Positions 23,558 through 34,213 of a stretch of 64,000 nt of DNA are shown here, piece by piece. Under the pieces are notes generated by a model, which was given only the letters and a program-made list of their open reading frames with translations, made no database searches and was not told the origin of the DNA. How positions within the stretch are numbered: position 1 is the stretch's first letter; every line of letters starts with the position of its first letter. Origin of the DNA: Halichondria panicea (lineage: Eukaryota > Porifera > Demospongiae > Suberitida > Halichondriidae). The stretch is from assembly GCF_963675165.1 (NCBI RefSeq), contig NC_087377.1:4402042-4466041 (forward strand), in the 5' to 3' direction. The translations under genes were made by a program, and so were the position numbers.

Positions 23558-24195
23558 CAGGGCCGTAAGAACCAGGGGGGCTGGGGGGGCAGTTTCCCCC
23601 CCACTCTGAAAACTAGGGGGGCAGAGCCCCCTGGTTTTCAGACAGTAAAATGGGGTGGGGCTCCTCTGCAGAGTCCAGCAGATCACAGTCCTGCATGATA
23701 TTATATTTAATCTAACCACATTGGTTATACATGCATGTAGTAAGTAACTAAAGCACATGCAGCTGAAATTTATATAGCTAGAGCTCACTATGGCACAATA
23801 TTCATTCTTTTTTCTCTTCAGTACCTCACCCTGCCCATTATGAAGAAGGTATATAGGCGAACTAATACCTTCTTCTTACGAAGCTCGATGAATCCCCAGC
23901 GTCCATTCTTACTTTATATACACAAGTTGCTATAACTGATTCGCTTGCTTTGAAGCAATTGCTCGTGACTTTGCTTCCACTAACACACGTCGAATAAATT
24001 ATTTTGCTATAGCTCTCACATGCTGATTATTTCATTTAAGTATCTTTATCCTGTTTATCTCTGAGAACGTAAAAAGTTTGCCTCCGGCGGGATGGGAGAG
24101 GGAATTTCCCCTCCCGGATCAACCCCCTGCGTCGCAAAGAGAGGGTCCATTCCTTTTTTCTGCCCCCTCACCTAAAAAATCTTCTTACGGCCCTG
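23558..24195. mobile_element. hAT-like non-autonomous element, 638 bp, TSD TATAG
   Basis: The terminal inverted repeats are CAGGGCCGTAAGAA and TTCTTACGGCCCTG. The 5-bp TATAG flanks both sides (23553-23557 and 24196-24200). Internal G-rich and C-rich blocks lie near the ends. No transposase frame was seen. A CAGGG end with a 5-bp duplication fits the hAT5-like group. It sits where the missing first exon of the receptor kinase might be sought. Confidence 0.85.
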
Positions 24196-24289
24196 TATAG
24201 CACACATTTTTTGGAACCATGCAGTGGAACACAGCCATGTCATATAATTATTATATGGCAAGGCTTCCAATAATTATGCCTTGATGCGC

Positions 24290-24770
24290 ATGCGCAAGCG
24301 AGGTATACGGTAGTGTGTTTGTGTGTCTGTGTGTGTGTAGACCGCTACAGCTGCTCAAGGATGAATCAAGTGCAAGTAAGAGTTTCTACAGGCTTCTAGT
24401 CATGTTTACTTGGATCTTAATTCGTGGATTTGCAAAATAATGCTTCGTTCTCGAGTTATGCCTAGTTTTGCTTACTTGGAATATGCCATTGCAGCCTTTT
24501 CAGAAGAGTCCGTAGCAAAACTTGTTCACCGAGTGTTACTACTCTACTTAGCTCTGCACTAGAACGCTAGCTATTGGTAGCTGCAAGAGTGAGCAGAGAG
24601 CTGCAAGGCTCTGCTGACTTGCACAATTGCAGCCATTACTTGAACTTTTGTCATCGATCGTTTTTAACAACAATCATGGTTGATCATTACCCACTATTCG
24701 CATGCAGAAAATTAAAGATGTTCATCATAATCAATGTGTGTATAAAAGCTAGCTATTAGTAGTTTTATGT
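24290..24770. repeat. Dispersed repeat (partners 14380-14990 and 44985-45850)
   Basis: Carries GATGCGCATGCGCAAGCGAG, a TGTGTGTCTGTG tract, AACGCTAGCTATTGGTAGCT and ATCGATCGTTTTTAACAAC in inverted order relative to 14500-14950. It provides an uninterrupted version of the site into which the 45341-45783 element inserted. Confidence 0.6.
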
Positions 24771-25125
24771 TATGTAGCTTTTGGTACCTCCACCGAGGCA
24801 TCAGCACCTGCGGTGCTTTCATTATCTTGTCATTATCAATAACAATATGCAATTACCGGACCGGATGTGATTCATTGCCAGCAATTGCCATTGTATTTTG
24901 GACACTATTGTTCTAGCATCCTGTCTAAATATTTGTTCTATTTATATGAAAATTCAAATATTACTCAATCATTTTAACTACTGCGGAAATAAATGCTACT
25001 ATAGACTATTGTAGTGCGTGCGCAAGATCTTCGCTGAACTAGCTACGTTCACTGCACTGGTGCTGGTGAGTAATATTATTGTTTACCTGTTGGTTGAGCT
25101 CATGTAGACTTCTGTGGTAGATTCT

Positions 25126-25266
25126 ATCCTGTGGCAGATCTCTCTAGTCACTGTTACAGGCCGGTACAAGTAATAACAAAATACTGAGCATGCAGTACTG
25201 CCAGCTCAGTATTTTGTTATTACTTTTACCGGCCTGTAACAGTGACTAGAGAGATCTACCACAGTA
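25126..25266. mobile_element. Palindromic MITE-like hairpin
   Basis: The left arm TGTGGCAGATCTCTCTAGTC to AACAAAATACTGAGC is mirrored by GCTCAGTATTTTGTT to GACTAGAGAGATCTACCACA, with a loop of about 14 bp. The arms are about 60 bp and nearly perfect. It lies 70 bp downstream of the end of the minus-strand ORF at 25335. It is either an independent insertion or an end structure of the cluster; no mirrored partner was found near 31 kb. Confidence 0.8.
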
Positions 25267-25334
25267 AATAATTATATAGAACAGTACAGTATAGTAGTCA
25301 GTTCTCAGTCATATTCTTCTCAGTCCTGTTCTAG

Positions 25335-25712
25335 TTACAACACTTTTACTAAATTAAATTTAACTTTCTTTCTTGGCTCTTTGTTGTCCGCTTCTTTTGT
25401 GCTTTCTTCTTTTGTTTTTTTGGCTCTAAATCCTAGCAACGTGTAGTCTGGATTTAAAACTTCTGACACCTGGACATCGTATGTTTGGCTGAGCCTCACA
25501 ACTTTCTTTAAATAGTTCTGGGCCTTTTTCTGAGACCCCATCGGAAAATAATGTGTTCCAGTATCATCTGCTGTTGTAAAATAAAATTGTTTTCCCTCAG
25601 TTCCCATCTTTACTAGCGACCCAATAGGAAAGGAGTTCCTGTGGTGCCTGATCTCTCGTAAGTCGGAGTCGATGTAGTACGGGTACGGGTGGAAGTGGCA
25701 GCAATTTCCCAT
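25335..25712 (-). CDS. Unrecognised 125-residue protein with MGNCC start
   Basis: I do not recognise the family. The ATG at 25712 gives MGNCCHFHPYPYYIDSDLRE and is preferred because a Gly-2 followed by cysteines resembles a myristoylation/palmitoylation signal. A start at 25862 would add 50 residues but would stand only 15 bp from the divergent ATG at 25878. The middle (GSLVKMGTEGKQFYFTTADD) looks like short beta strands. The C-terminus is Lys-rich (RAKKTKEESTKEADNKEP) and ends VKFNLVKVL. No intron is needed. It is divergent from the chromodomain gene and part of the packed 25.3-30.9 kb cluster, whose joint origin is an inference. Confidence 0.5.
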   Translation of the reverse strand: MGNCCHFHPYPYYIDSDLREIRHHRNSFPIGSLVKMGTEGKQFYFTTADDTGTHYFPMGSQKKAQNYLKKVVRLSQTYDVQVSEVLNPDYTLLGFRAKKTKEESTKEADNKEPRKKVKFNLVKVL

Positions 25713-25877
25713 CTCAATTCTTTCTCTGTTCTTTTTTGTATAGTAATTTACTGATTCACATGACAGTAATAGCATGCAATCAATGGTAGTAAAGTGTGTC
25801 AAATGAATAGAGATAAAATCTTTATGGTCACTAATTATTAATCTTCCAGCAGACCTGTTCATGCAGATCGACCTGTT
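25713..25877. promoter_or_regulatory. Short divergent intergenic region
   Basis: Only 165 bp separate the two start codons at 25712 (minus) and 25878 (plus), so both genes probably share a bidirectional promoter. No TATA box is obvious. The inference rests on spacing and orientation alone. Confidence 0.35.
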
Positions 25878-26702
25878 ATGGACTCGTCAAAGAGGCAACG
25901 ACCTGAGAAAGGATACTATTCCTACCTCCATAATATAAGCTCGGCTGACATGGACTTATCTAGCATGCGGGAAGCACGAGATGTGAGAACCACTCTGAGC
26001 TGTAAGTCTGATGACAGTCTGCCAGAAGGGGTCTTCCTTGTTGAGAGGATAATTCATCATCGACTAACTAAGGTACGTAACATTTTATGATATATAGCCC
26101 TATACGATTGATTCTATTTCTAGGGGAAAACGGAGTATTTGGTAAAGTGGGCTGGTTACTCATTGGAACAGTCTTCATGGGTCGCTAAGGAAGATGTGAC
26201 TATCTCTACTATCCAGTAAGATTATTAAGTATGGCATGGCAGTGCACTGTGTATTACTATAATTATATCTGCACATTTCCCCCCTTTCAGATCATACAAT
26301 ACACCACAAGCACCACATACCGAGCTTATAAGCGACGCAACAAGAAGATTTGTTCTGTCCATTCAATGTAGTTTAAATTTAGGTACTGTAAAATCCTGTA
26401 ATTTAACTATAGATTTCCGGCTAGATGTATTTCGTTACCTATTTAAAGATCGAGGAACCCAAATGACCCGCGGAAAGCTCCAACTTCAACAAACTGATTT
26501 TAACGATGAATATTTTATAGGTAGTTGGTATATTTTGTATGATAGATATGGCAATGGCTGCACAGTAGATTTTCCTATTGTAGTATGTCCTAGAATTAAG
26601 TATGGACCGAAAACATATAGAAATAGCAATGGTGAAATGTTAGAGTCACCTAGACTACTATCTGAAATTGTATGTGTAAATCTGGTGAAAAAACGTTGTT
26701 GA
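25878..26702 (+). CDS. Chromodomain protein, three exons, 232 residues
   Basis: Exons 25878-26072, 26124-26215 and 26291-26702 join in frame (699 nt, stop TGA). After a basic start (MDSSKRQRPEKGYYSY) residues 50-92 form a chromodomain: EGVFLVERIIHHRL, then EYLVKWAGYSLEQSSWV. The VEKI-like strand and the YLVKWxGY and SSWV aromatic-cage positions are all present. The C-terminal 130 residues (SIQCSLNLGTVKS, YFIGSWYILYDRYG, GPKTYRNSNGEMLE) are not recognised. Chromodomains bind methylated histone tails and also occur in transposon proteins. Introns are 51 and 75 bp. The gene is divergent from the MGNCC ORF and convergent with the kinase gene; its role in a mobile element is inferred. Confidence 0.7.
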
Positions 26703-26990
26703 TCATTGTTAATTGTTAATTGTTAATGCATGCATGGCCCAACCTGAGCAGCCAATACGCACTATGTGACTCATAACTAACTGCTTCAGGCCAATTCTCT
26801 ACCATAATGCTTTTAATGACTCTCAAACAAATGGCTGGGTCAACACGCATCCCGACTTACAGCTAACCTTGTCAGCCTTCCATTAGAGAGCACGGATTTG
26901 CCTACAATTATACATAGACTATGTCATAGTTAAAGCTAGCACCAGATTTAAACATGAACGAATGAATGTAAGACATAATTAGTCACATAG

Positions 26991-28117
26991 TCATTCAACA
27001 TTAAGAGAAATGGTTTCTAAGCTAGGACGGTCATGAGCATGATAAGAAAGACATTCCTTAATTACATGGGCAAGTTCAGTTGACTTAATTACAATGGAGT
27101 TCATCTTCTTCATTATTCTACCTAATGAGTATATATCGCTCTGTGTGCTCTGTAAAACAAGCCCATCGCGGAGGTCTGGAGCTACTTGAGTGTGTTCTTT
27201 TATGTAAATAACTTTCTGTTCCTCGGTCAGGCAGTACTTCTTAGCATGCTTTTCTTTACATGCCTTTCCAAAATCCACAATACATGGCCGGATACATTCT
27301 AACAAAGTAGTCCCTAATACTACGTTGTCTACTTTAAGATCATTGTGAAGAATACTCAGCTTGTGCATGTATGATAGACCATCACAAATTTGGATCAGTA
27401 TTTGCATCCATGTCTTAGGGCTTAATTTAATTTCGTTAGTCGAATACAAGGCAGAATATAATGAAACTTGTTGCTGCTTCACGCTTACATTAGACATTAC
27501 TAAAGCTCTCCTGGTGGAACAAATACCAAAACAGTGTGGTATATAAGGGCTGGAATTTAATGTAAGTAATATACTGGCTTCATGCCTAATCGATTCGATT
27601 GAGGAGTCGGAAGTAAATGTTTTGACACAGACGTCAAAACACTCTTTAAAAATCATACGAGAGCATGTTCCAAACCGACCATTTCCTATATGAACATCAC
27701 CACCCCCATCTGCTAAACATTTCTCACTTATCTCTGGAACTACAGTAACTCCTCGCATAATATCAGCATTCGTACACATTCTTGGAGTTGCCTTGGGTAG
27801 ACTGATTGCACTCGTCTTCATGGCTGCTGTTAGTAACTTTAGTGGTCGTTGGTGACTGCAGGATGTTCCCAGAGTTCCTGTCCGTAATTGCTTAGCTCGA
27901 TACACGTTGAGTTCCCTGTATGAACAATATTATTTACTGGCTGTTAATCAGCAACTTACAGTTTATAATCTATTGCCTTCTTCTTCCAATTCTGAACATT
28001 TTTCTCGGCACATTCAAGGCTCTTCTTCTCCATACACAGCTGCTTGCCAATTTTGTCAACTCTAGCTTTTCGATTGAGCCTCTTGAGCTTGGATCTTGAG
28101 AATGTCTGGTCAGCCAT
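26991..28117 (-). CDS. Protein kinase, two exons, 360 residues
   Basis: Exon 28117-27960 joins exon 27915-26991 across a 44-bp intron (donor GTAAGT, acceptor ATACAG) without breaking frame. The first 50 residues are basic and coiled-coil-like (SKLKRLNRKARVDKIGKQ). The kinase domain has its Gly loop GNGRFGT (about 130-136), Lys 151 in VCVKTF, Glu 165 in HEASIL, catalytic LHNDLKVDNVVL (Asp 245, Asn 250), VDFGKAC (Asp 267), APD in place of APE, SDIYSLG and HDRPSL. Every catalytic residue is present, but HRD reads HND, so activation-loop control may differ. Ser/Thr versus Tyr specificity cannot be told; DLKVDN suggests Ser/Thr. It is divergent from the DDE-like gene 214 bp away. Confidence 0.8.
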
Positions 28118-28331
28118 TTTGTAATAAGTCTAAGAGAACCAGAGGTCGCAAAATACCCGCCATAATGCATCTGAGAAGTGTTATCATGCTATTGAATGAG
28201 TACTGTGGTTAATTTAGTGGGTGATAACACCGCAGCCTATTCACCCGCCCACTCATATTGACATGGCTAATTAATTTTGTTACATAACAGCTCAAGGGAC
28301 CTTTTGTTCCATTATCCCGGGCCTCCTAGCT
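28118..28331. promoter_or_regulatory. Bidirectional promoter region between kinase and DDE-like genes
   Basis: 214 bp lie between the two divergent ATGs (28117 minus, 28332 plus). The stretch includes a CACCCGCCCACTC GC-box-like string. Shared promoter use is inferred from the head-to-head arrangement. Confidence 0.4.
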
Positions 28332-30911
28332 ATGGCAGTAAACAAGCAGTCCAGAAGAGCAGAGAGCCTGTCCATCACCATCTCAAATTCAGCAAAGAAG
28401 TACTCTGACTTCAGCCACACAGAACCACAAGTACAGCCAAACTTCTCTCTCTCTATTCCTATCGAGTTGCTGCATCATTGGTACATGAACAAGAAGGCAG
28501 AAGAGACATTCATTAGCTTAGTTAATAGCATGGTAACAATAGTTAAACTAGCACAAAGCGATCGTCTGGAGAAAAGGCTTGCAGAACAAGCTAGCAAGGT
28601 AGCAAGAAGGATACGGGGGCTAAAAGGAAGAAGGAGGTATGCCGTACTTGCTGGAGAATACAACCTCTTCGTGCTTGATGGAGAAGCAGAATCGTATTCT
28701 GAAATTGAGCAGCAACTATCCACTGAATCTCCACAGCCAACAACAATCCCCGAAACAAGTAGACCTACCACAGCACACATCAACAAAGGCAAAAAAGTTC
28801 ACGAGGTATCACCACGACAGGTAAAACGAAAGCTAGCACACTGTAAGAGCTCTGCAGAGCAAGCGCTTTGGTTTTGTGAATCATTCGGTCTTCAGCCAGA
28901 ATCTTTAGAGCTACGCAAACAGACAGGATCTCCCATCAAATTCAATTTTTTATCTAGCCCATCTCACAAGCCACAACATCAAACGCCAGCTCTTTCACCA
29001 AACGATTCTGCGAGGGTACAGCAAGCTCTTTATGTACTTGACAGGTTTGCTGTGAGTGACGAAGCTTATCATGAATTGAGCGTCGCATCTGATTTACCAC
29101 CACTGTACCGAATCAAGGATGCTCGCCTCTCAATTAACAACTCTCTCGACATCCGACATCTCGAAGGTCCTTATCCTGGTGCTTATAGACCACCGAAAGC
29201 TGCAATCCAGGAAGAGCTAGCTAAGATCGTAAGTAAAGAAGAAATTATACATTATTATTATGGATTATTATTTTAGGTTCATTCAGGGAAAGCTATCACC
29301 CAACCAGTAAAAGTAAAACTCAGTGGTGACGGAGCCAGATTCACAAGATCATCCAATATCATACTTCTCTCATTTGCATTTCCAGAAATTCAAGACAATG
29401 TTTTATCAGGCATGGGTAAGCTTAACAATAAAAATATTAAACGAGAAAGTGGTGAAAATATTTTTATATTGACATTCATACAGGCAATCATACTTTTGCT
29501 GGCCTAAAAGCCGAAGAGTCGTATGAAACAATTAGTTCAGGACTATCTGAGGTATTGAAGGAGTTGAACGACATCATTTCACACCCACTACTCACTGTTG
29601 ATGAAACAGAGTACCGCCTTGAGTTTTTCCTGGGTAGTGATTACAAGGTGAGAATGTATAGTTAATTACTGACTATAAAAATTGCATTATTAGTTTCTTT
29701 TACTGAGTATGGGCCTCAACAAAGCAACCTCTATGTACGCTTGTGTCTGGTGTACCATCAAGAAGGATGAAAGGTATATCTATAATTATTATATGCTTAA
29801 ACCTAGCTTCCCCATTTGCCGCTATAGGTGGGATATGTCAAAGGATAGGGCTGACTACACCGTAACAAATGCAAGAACATTGAGTTCCCTACAAGCAAAA
29901 GGCGCACTTCCCAGCAGTAAACCAGCAAGTGTACGACTAGGATCAATTACAACACCACTACTGAACATAGAGCCAGACCATATAATACCCGATGAGCTAC
30001 ACCTACTCCTACGTATAGCTGACGTTTTAACAAGAAATCTCATTCTAGAGATAGTGGCATCTGCTAAACAAGACAGACAAGGAAACGCACATATACTCAC
30101 TCACCTACAAACACTACAGACGATCGTTAAAGACTGTGGTATCACGTTCAGGGTATGGGAAGCAAGGGGTCCAGATGGCAAAGCTTCTGGACATTACGAA
30201 TGGACATCACTGCAGGGGAACGACACCAAGAAGTTTCTGGAACGTCTCCCAGTGAGGTTTGCTGACCTACTGAAGGAAGAAATTCAAGCTAAAATGGCCC
30301 AACTTTGGACAGTGAGTACTAATTAAATTTCCCTTCGCATTTTACAAACATAATTATTTATATGGTCTGGCTCTATAGGAATTTCTCTCTTTGTATAAGA
30401 TGGTTTCTAGCTGGACTCCACCTCCCAGTGAAGTGGTTGAGCAAAAGGTATAGTGTTAGTTTACTAGTAGGGAGAACCATTGTATCTAATTTACTATAAT
30501 CTATCATGATAGGCGAAAGACTGGATAAGGCTTTTCTTGAGCTTGAAGCACAAGTGTCAAGGGTTTCAGGAAAAGAATATTACGCCCTATATGCACACAC
30601 TGGTCTTTCACTTCCCTTACTTTATTTCAAAATACGGAAATGTCAAGATGTTTAGTGGACAAGGTGAGTTCGAGTGTAAAGAGATAACATTTTAATCACC
30701 TTTTTCTCTAGGGGTGGAGAAAAATAATGATGACGCCAAGAGACACTACTTCTCCAGTAATCTGCATGACCCAGTGGGGGAGGTTCTGAAAGCTGAAGCG
30801 AGAATAGACGAGACATCACAATTTAAGCGAAAGAAACGAAAGTACATACGAAAAACTCCATTAGATTTAGTAGACATGAACAAACAGCCACGACTTGACT
30901 CTGAATCATGA
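28332..30911 (+). CDS. Eight-exon gene with DDE-like residue pattern (putative transposase-like protein)
   Basis: Exons 28332-29228, 29277-29415, 29484-29647, 29694-29773, 29828-30311, 30379-30447, 30513-30663 and 30712-30911 join in frame (2184 nt, 727 residues); introns are 46-68 bp. The first 300 residues are basic and polar. The conserved-looking core follows: KLSGDGARFTRSSNIILLSF (Asp 317), FFLGSDYKFLLLSMG, YACVWCTIKKDERWDMS with a CxxC pair (417, 420), IEPDHIIPDELHLLLRIAD (Asp 482) and KMFSGQGVEKNNDDAKRH (Glu 664). D...D...E spacing with an H after the second D and a late E in an EKNN context resembles an RNase H-fold transposase. That reading is an inference; I cannot name the family. 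The tail is basic (KRKKRKYIRK), possibly nuclear-localising. The cluster genes may act together. Confidence 0.7.
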
Positions 30912-32160
30912 TTAATTCTACCCAACATAATAATATAGTATACTATATATCCTGATAGATTGTACACATTTACTATCTTCAAGTAAATGACTGCTAGCCT
31001 ATACTTACTTGCAGCCATATACACTCACTTTACATTGCTGGTACATTGCGATTAATGGGGAATTCCCCAAATTAGTGGCTCTACGCAGCTCTTGGGTATG
31101 TGTAGATAATGCGATACGTCATTGATAATTGTGGATTTTTTGACAAAACTGGACACATTTTGGAACCGCTTAGTCCACTTTATATCGAGCAGCAGCCGCT
31201 TTAAGCAGCAGAGTAGGCCGTATATTTTTGCTGGCAATCGGCAAAAATGAAAATATATGTGTAAGAATGCCGCAAATCAAACACAAAAATACAAAATAAT
31301 CAAATTTTACAATACAATACACGAGACAAGCGCTGAAACATTGATCAACAAAAGCAGTTAGGGAACTTATACAAGCTGGCTGGCTAGCTTCTTGTGGGAT
31401 TCCAAGGTTAGCTAAGGTGTATTTCTTCTTCTTTGTATCGGCAAATCAACTGAAAGTAGCTCCCTACAAGGGAAAAAGGGAAGCATAGCCTTTGGTCTCA
31501 TAAGAACACATATAAAATCATACCGTAATATACAGAAAATTACTAACTGATTTACTGACATATTTTAATTGGTGTCCAGTCATTGCTGGCAATGGCATGT
31601 ATTATGAATTGCTGTACAAACTCTAGTCACTTTATAACAGCACATCATACGATTATGTTGAGTATGATACATAATTAAACGTTGATAGACTATAGCTTCA
31701 TTGCTTTCATGTCTGACTCACGTATACTGACAGGTGAAGGCAGTATGGGCAGCCCTCCCCCCCAATAGACTGCGACTCAAACCAAATTAAATTTTACACG
31801 CATTAAATCTTTTACTAGAGTATAATTACGTATAATATTTTATACGCAGGCGCCTCGTGGGAAGCTCTTTATGTTGTTACAGTATCTAAATGAAAGAGGT
31901 ATTATTAATACATCATGTATACAAGAGAAAATAACTGCATGGCCGATTAAGTAGCATAGCCATGTTCTAACTGATTTAGATCCCAAAAGTGGCAAAACCT
32001 ATTGGCTATTACAAATGCACTATAATTAAAGCTAGCAACAGTCAACCTAATAATAAACAGTCGACGTACATCATTTCTTCTAATATCTGAAGTTGGCATC
32101 TCTGTGTCTCTACTAAATCTGTGGTCTCTATATCAAATCAACCCTGTTCTACCTCAGTTT
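30912..32160. other. Intergenic stretch, no gene seen
   Basis: AT-rich sequence with no convincing frame. If the cluster is one mobile element its right end should lie here, but I could not find an inverted partner of the sequence left of 25335. Confidence 0.4.
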
Positions 32161-32189
32161 AGTGGGTAGTCCTAGCTCCACCCACAAAA

Positions 32190-32515
32190 CGGAAACATCC
32201 AGCGCTCCTCCCCCAGCTTGGCAGCAAACAAGCCCATGCAGCACACTTCCCAAGAAACAAGCGGCTTGTACTACTCTCATAAAGACATCTAAGCTAGAAT
32301 TTGCAGCAAATAAGCCCAGCAAACAAACGGCTCCTATACTACTCTCAAATAAAGCGAAAGGAAAAAGCCAAAGCTAGAATCCGGGCCCAGCACTTCCTAC
32401 ATCCATATCCAGCTCCTCCCCCATGCAGCCTTGCAGCAAAAAAGCACAGCACACTGCCCAAGAAAGGAGCGGCTCCTACCACTCTCGAACAAAGCCAATA
32501 GAAGAAACTATATAG
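32190..32515. repeat. Degenerate tandem repeat, about 3 units
   Basis: Units share AGCTCCTCCCCCA-type starts, (TTG)CAGCAAA(T/C)AAGCCCA, CAAGAAA(C/G)(A/G)AGCGGCT and CTACTCTC. The spacing is roughly 100-130 bp. The open frames here follow the repeat and are not genes. Confidence 0.5.
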
Positions 32516-32661
32516 AGCTTCCGAGTCTCTTCTATTTTAGTTCTGTTAGTATGTTACTAGACAAAGCATCTATATAGCTACAGTATAATTATGTTATTAC
32601 ATGTGTGTATTCTTGTAAATGACAATACACAAGTATAGGATATATATATATATATATATAC

Positions 32662-32806
32662 CACATTTAAGAGGAGGATATGTACCCGTATATCCTTCAC
32701 TACAGTGGTTACTCCGAGGCGGTAGCTGGCATATCTGACTTATACCACCTGACCGCAGCACTATAGAAGGACCTCCCCCTAGCAACAATTCAGTCCACGA
32801 TGCAGA
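32662..32806 (-). CDS. Possible isolated exon, Cys-containing
   Basis: Entered after a pyrimidine tract and GCAG acceptor and left at a GTATAT donor. It reads SASWTELLLGGGPSIVLRS, then ISQICQLPPRSNHCSEGY and TGTYPPLKC. It has three cysteines and no recognised domain. It does not splice in frame to the exon at 33861-34056. It could be a chance open frame. Confidence 0.25.
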
Positions 32807-33310
32807 CTGCAAAAAAAAACAAGACTATACCGGATTTGTAGCCGTCAAAGAGCTAGTTGATATGAGCAACATGTCGATTCCTACAGATGCTCATGAGCTT
32901 CCTTGGTCCAAGCGTTGACCATTCAACGTCTCTTACTGGAGTTGCAAGCTCTTCTTGGATAAAATGTATCTAAATCACGCCCATGGACCCATGGAAGCTT
33001 AGCCATAATTATTGTTGGAGAGAAGCTTCTGCCGTCGCTTTGAGTCTTAGTACCGTCAAGCATGGCTCTTTTCTCTTTGCTTACTTTCTTGAAAAGGTTG
33101 AAAACTAAAAAAACAACTTGAAAGCTATGCATGCCTGGGGCTGTATAATATTTTTCTATAGTATTCTACAGCTGTTGACCAATGAGATCAATTAGTGGTG
33201 ACGTAAGTGTGGTATAATGTAATGTTGTAGTTTGTAGCCCAGAGCAATCTATATAGTCATAGTTCCTTGCTAAATACTACAGTTGACTTGTCCTGTTGGA
33301 AGTGTGGTGT

Positions 33311-33510
33311 AACGTTTGTTGTGAGCTTATACATATACTTCTACTTTCTCTTTTATATCATCTGTAGGAACATAGATACATGATCCAAGTTACAGAAGTC
33401 GACTCAGTTGACCTGTGATGTGTATAGTGCTAGATCTAGTAATCAGATCCACGTTTGTTGTGAGCTTATTTGTATTAAATTCCTACGGTCTCTTTTATAT
33501 CATCTGTATA
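33311..33510. repeat. Direct repeat about 141 bp apart
   Basis: ACGTTTGTTGTGAGCTTAT followed by TCTCTTTTATATCATCTGTA occurs at 33312-33366 and again at 33452-33508. It is non-coding. Confidence 0.6.
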
Positions 33511-33860
33511 ATGCATTGATAAGTAAATAGATCTAGCTATAATTATACTGTCAACTCTAATTAATACCCTTTTACAAACCCCTACCCTATCCCAGGAGGG
33601 GGGTGGGTGGGGATTTGCATTGATACTTATACAATAATTTATGTAATACACCATTATAATTATAAAGGCACATCGATCGGGTTGACAAGCTTAGCTACAA
33701 TGAGCACTCACGTCTAGCTATATTTACTCGTACAATAATTATGATAATGTAACACTACATAATTTGGTATTATGGACAAGACATCCAAACTATCATAAGC
33801 AATTCTTTGACACCAAAAACAAGTGTAAGTTAATGAAAATTGAGAATAGATTTCACATAC

Positions 33861-34056
33861 CAGACTCTAGATTTATAGATCTAGTGGCTTGTCTTTTCTG
33901 TCTGGCTTTACTGAAGCTGCCAGCAAAGGTGCTTGTAATTGAAGCCTCAGCAGTGGGTGCTCTACAGACTGGACAGTCAGGACAGTTGCCATCTTGTACT
34001 GACTCTTGTATCAGTCCACACAGAATTGCAACACATGCAATAAGCTTAATATACAT
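33861..34056 (-). CDS. Possible first exon of a small secreted protein
   Basis: The ATG at 34056 starts MYIKLIACVAILCGLIQESV, a good signal peptide. Next come QDGNCPDCPVC, a tight cysteine cluster, and a basic stretch with a possible furin-like site (KARQKRQA). It ends at a GTATGT donor (phase 1). No matching next exon was identified downstream on the minus strand. The family is unknown. The cysteine cluster followed by a basic cleavage site suggests a processed secreted peptide; that is an inference. Confidence 0.4.
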
Positions 34057-34213
34057 AACAGCTATAGATTGGCAATTGCAACTCCTAGCTAGGTCTACTG
34101 AAAAAATTAATGTTACAGATAATAATACTACTCACTTAAACAAACAGGAAGACGTAATTAATTATATAGATGTATCAATTAATTACCTCATGTGGGTGAG
34201 AATTGTTTCCTAA

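Noticed and set aside
23116-25300. Search for the signal-peptide exon of the receptor kinase
   Set aside because: No ATG followed by a hydrophobic run and a phase-1 donor was found on the minus strand; the region is largely repeats and a hAT-like element.
25126-31000. Terminal inverted repeats bounding the four-gene cluster
   Set aside because: The hairpin at 25126-25266 is self-contained and no matching sequence was seen to the right of 30911, so element borders cannot be claimed.
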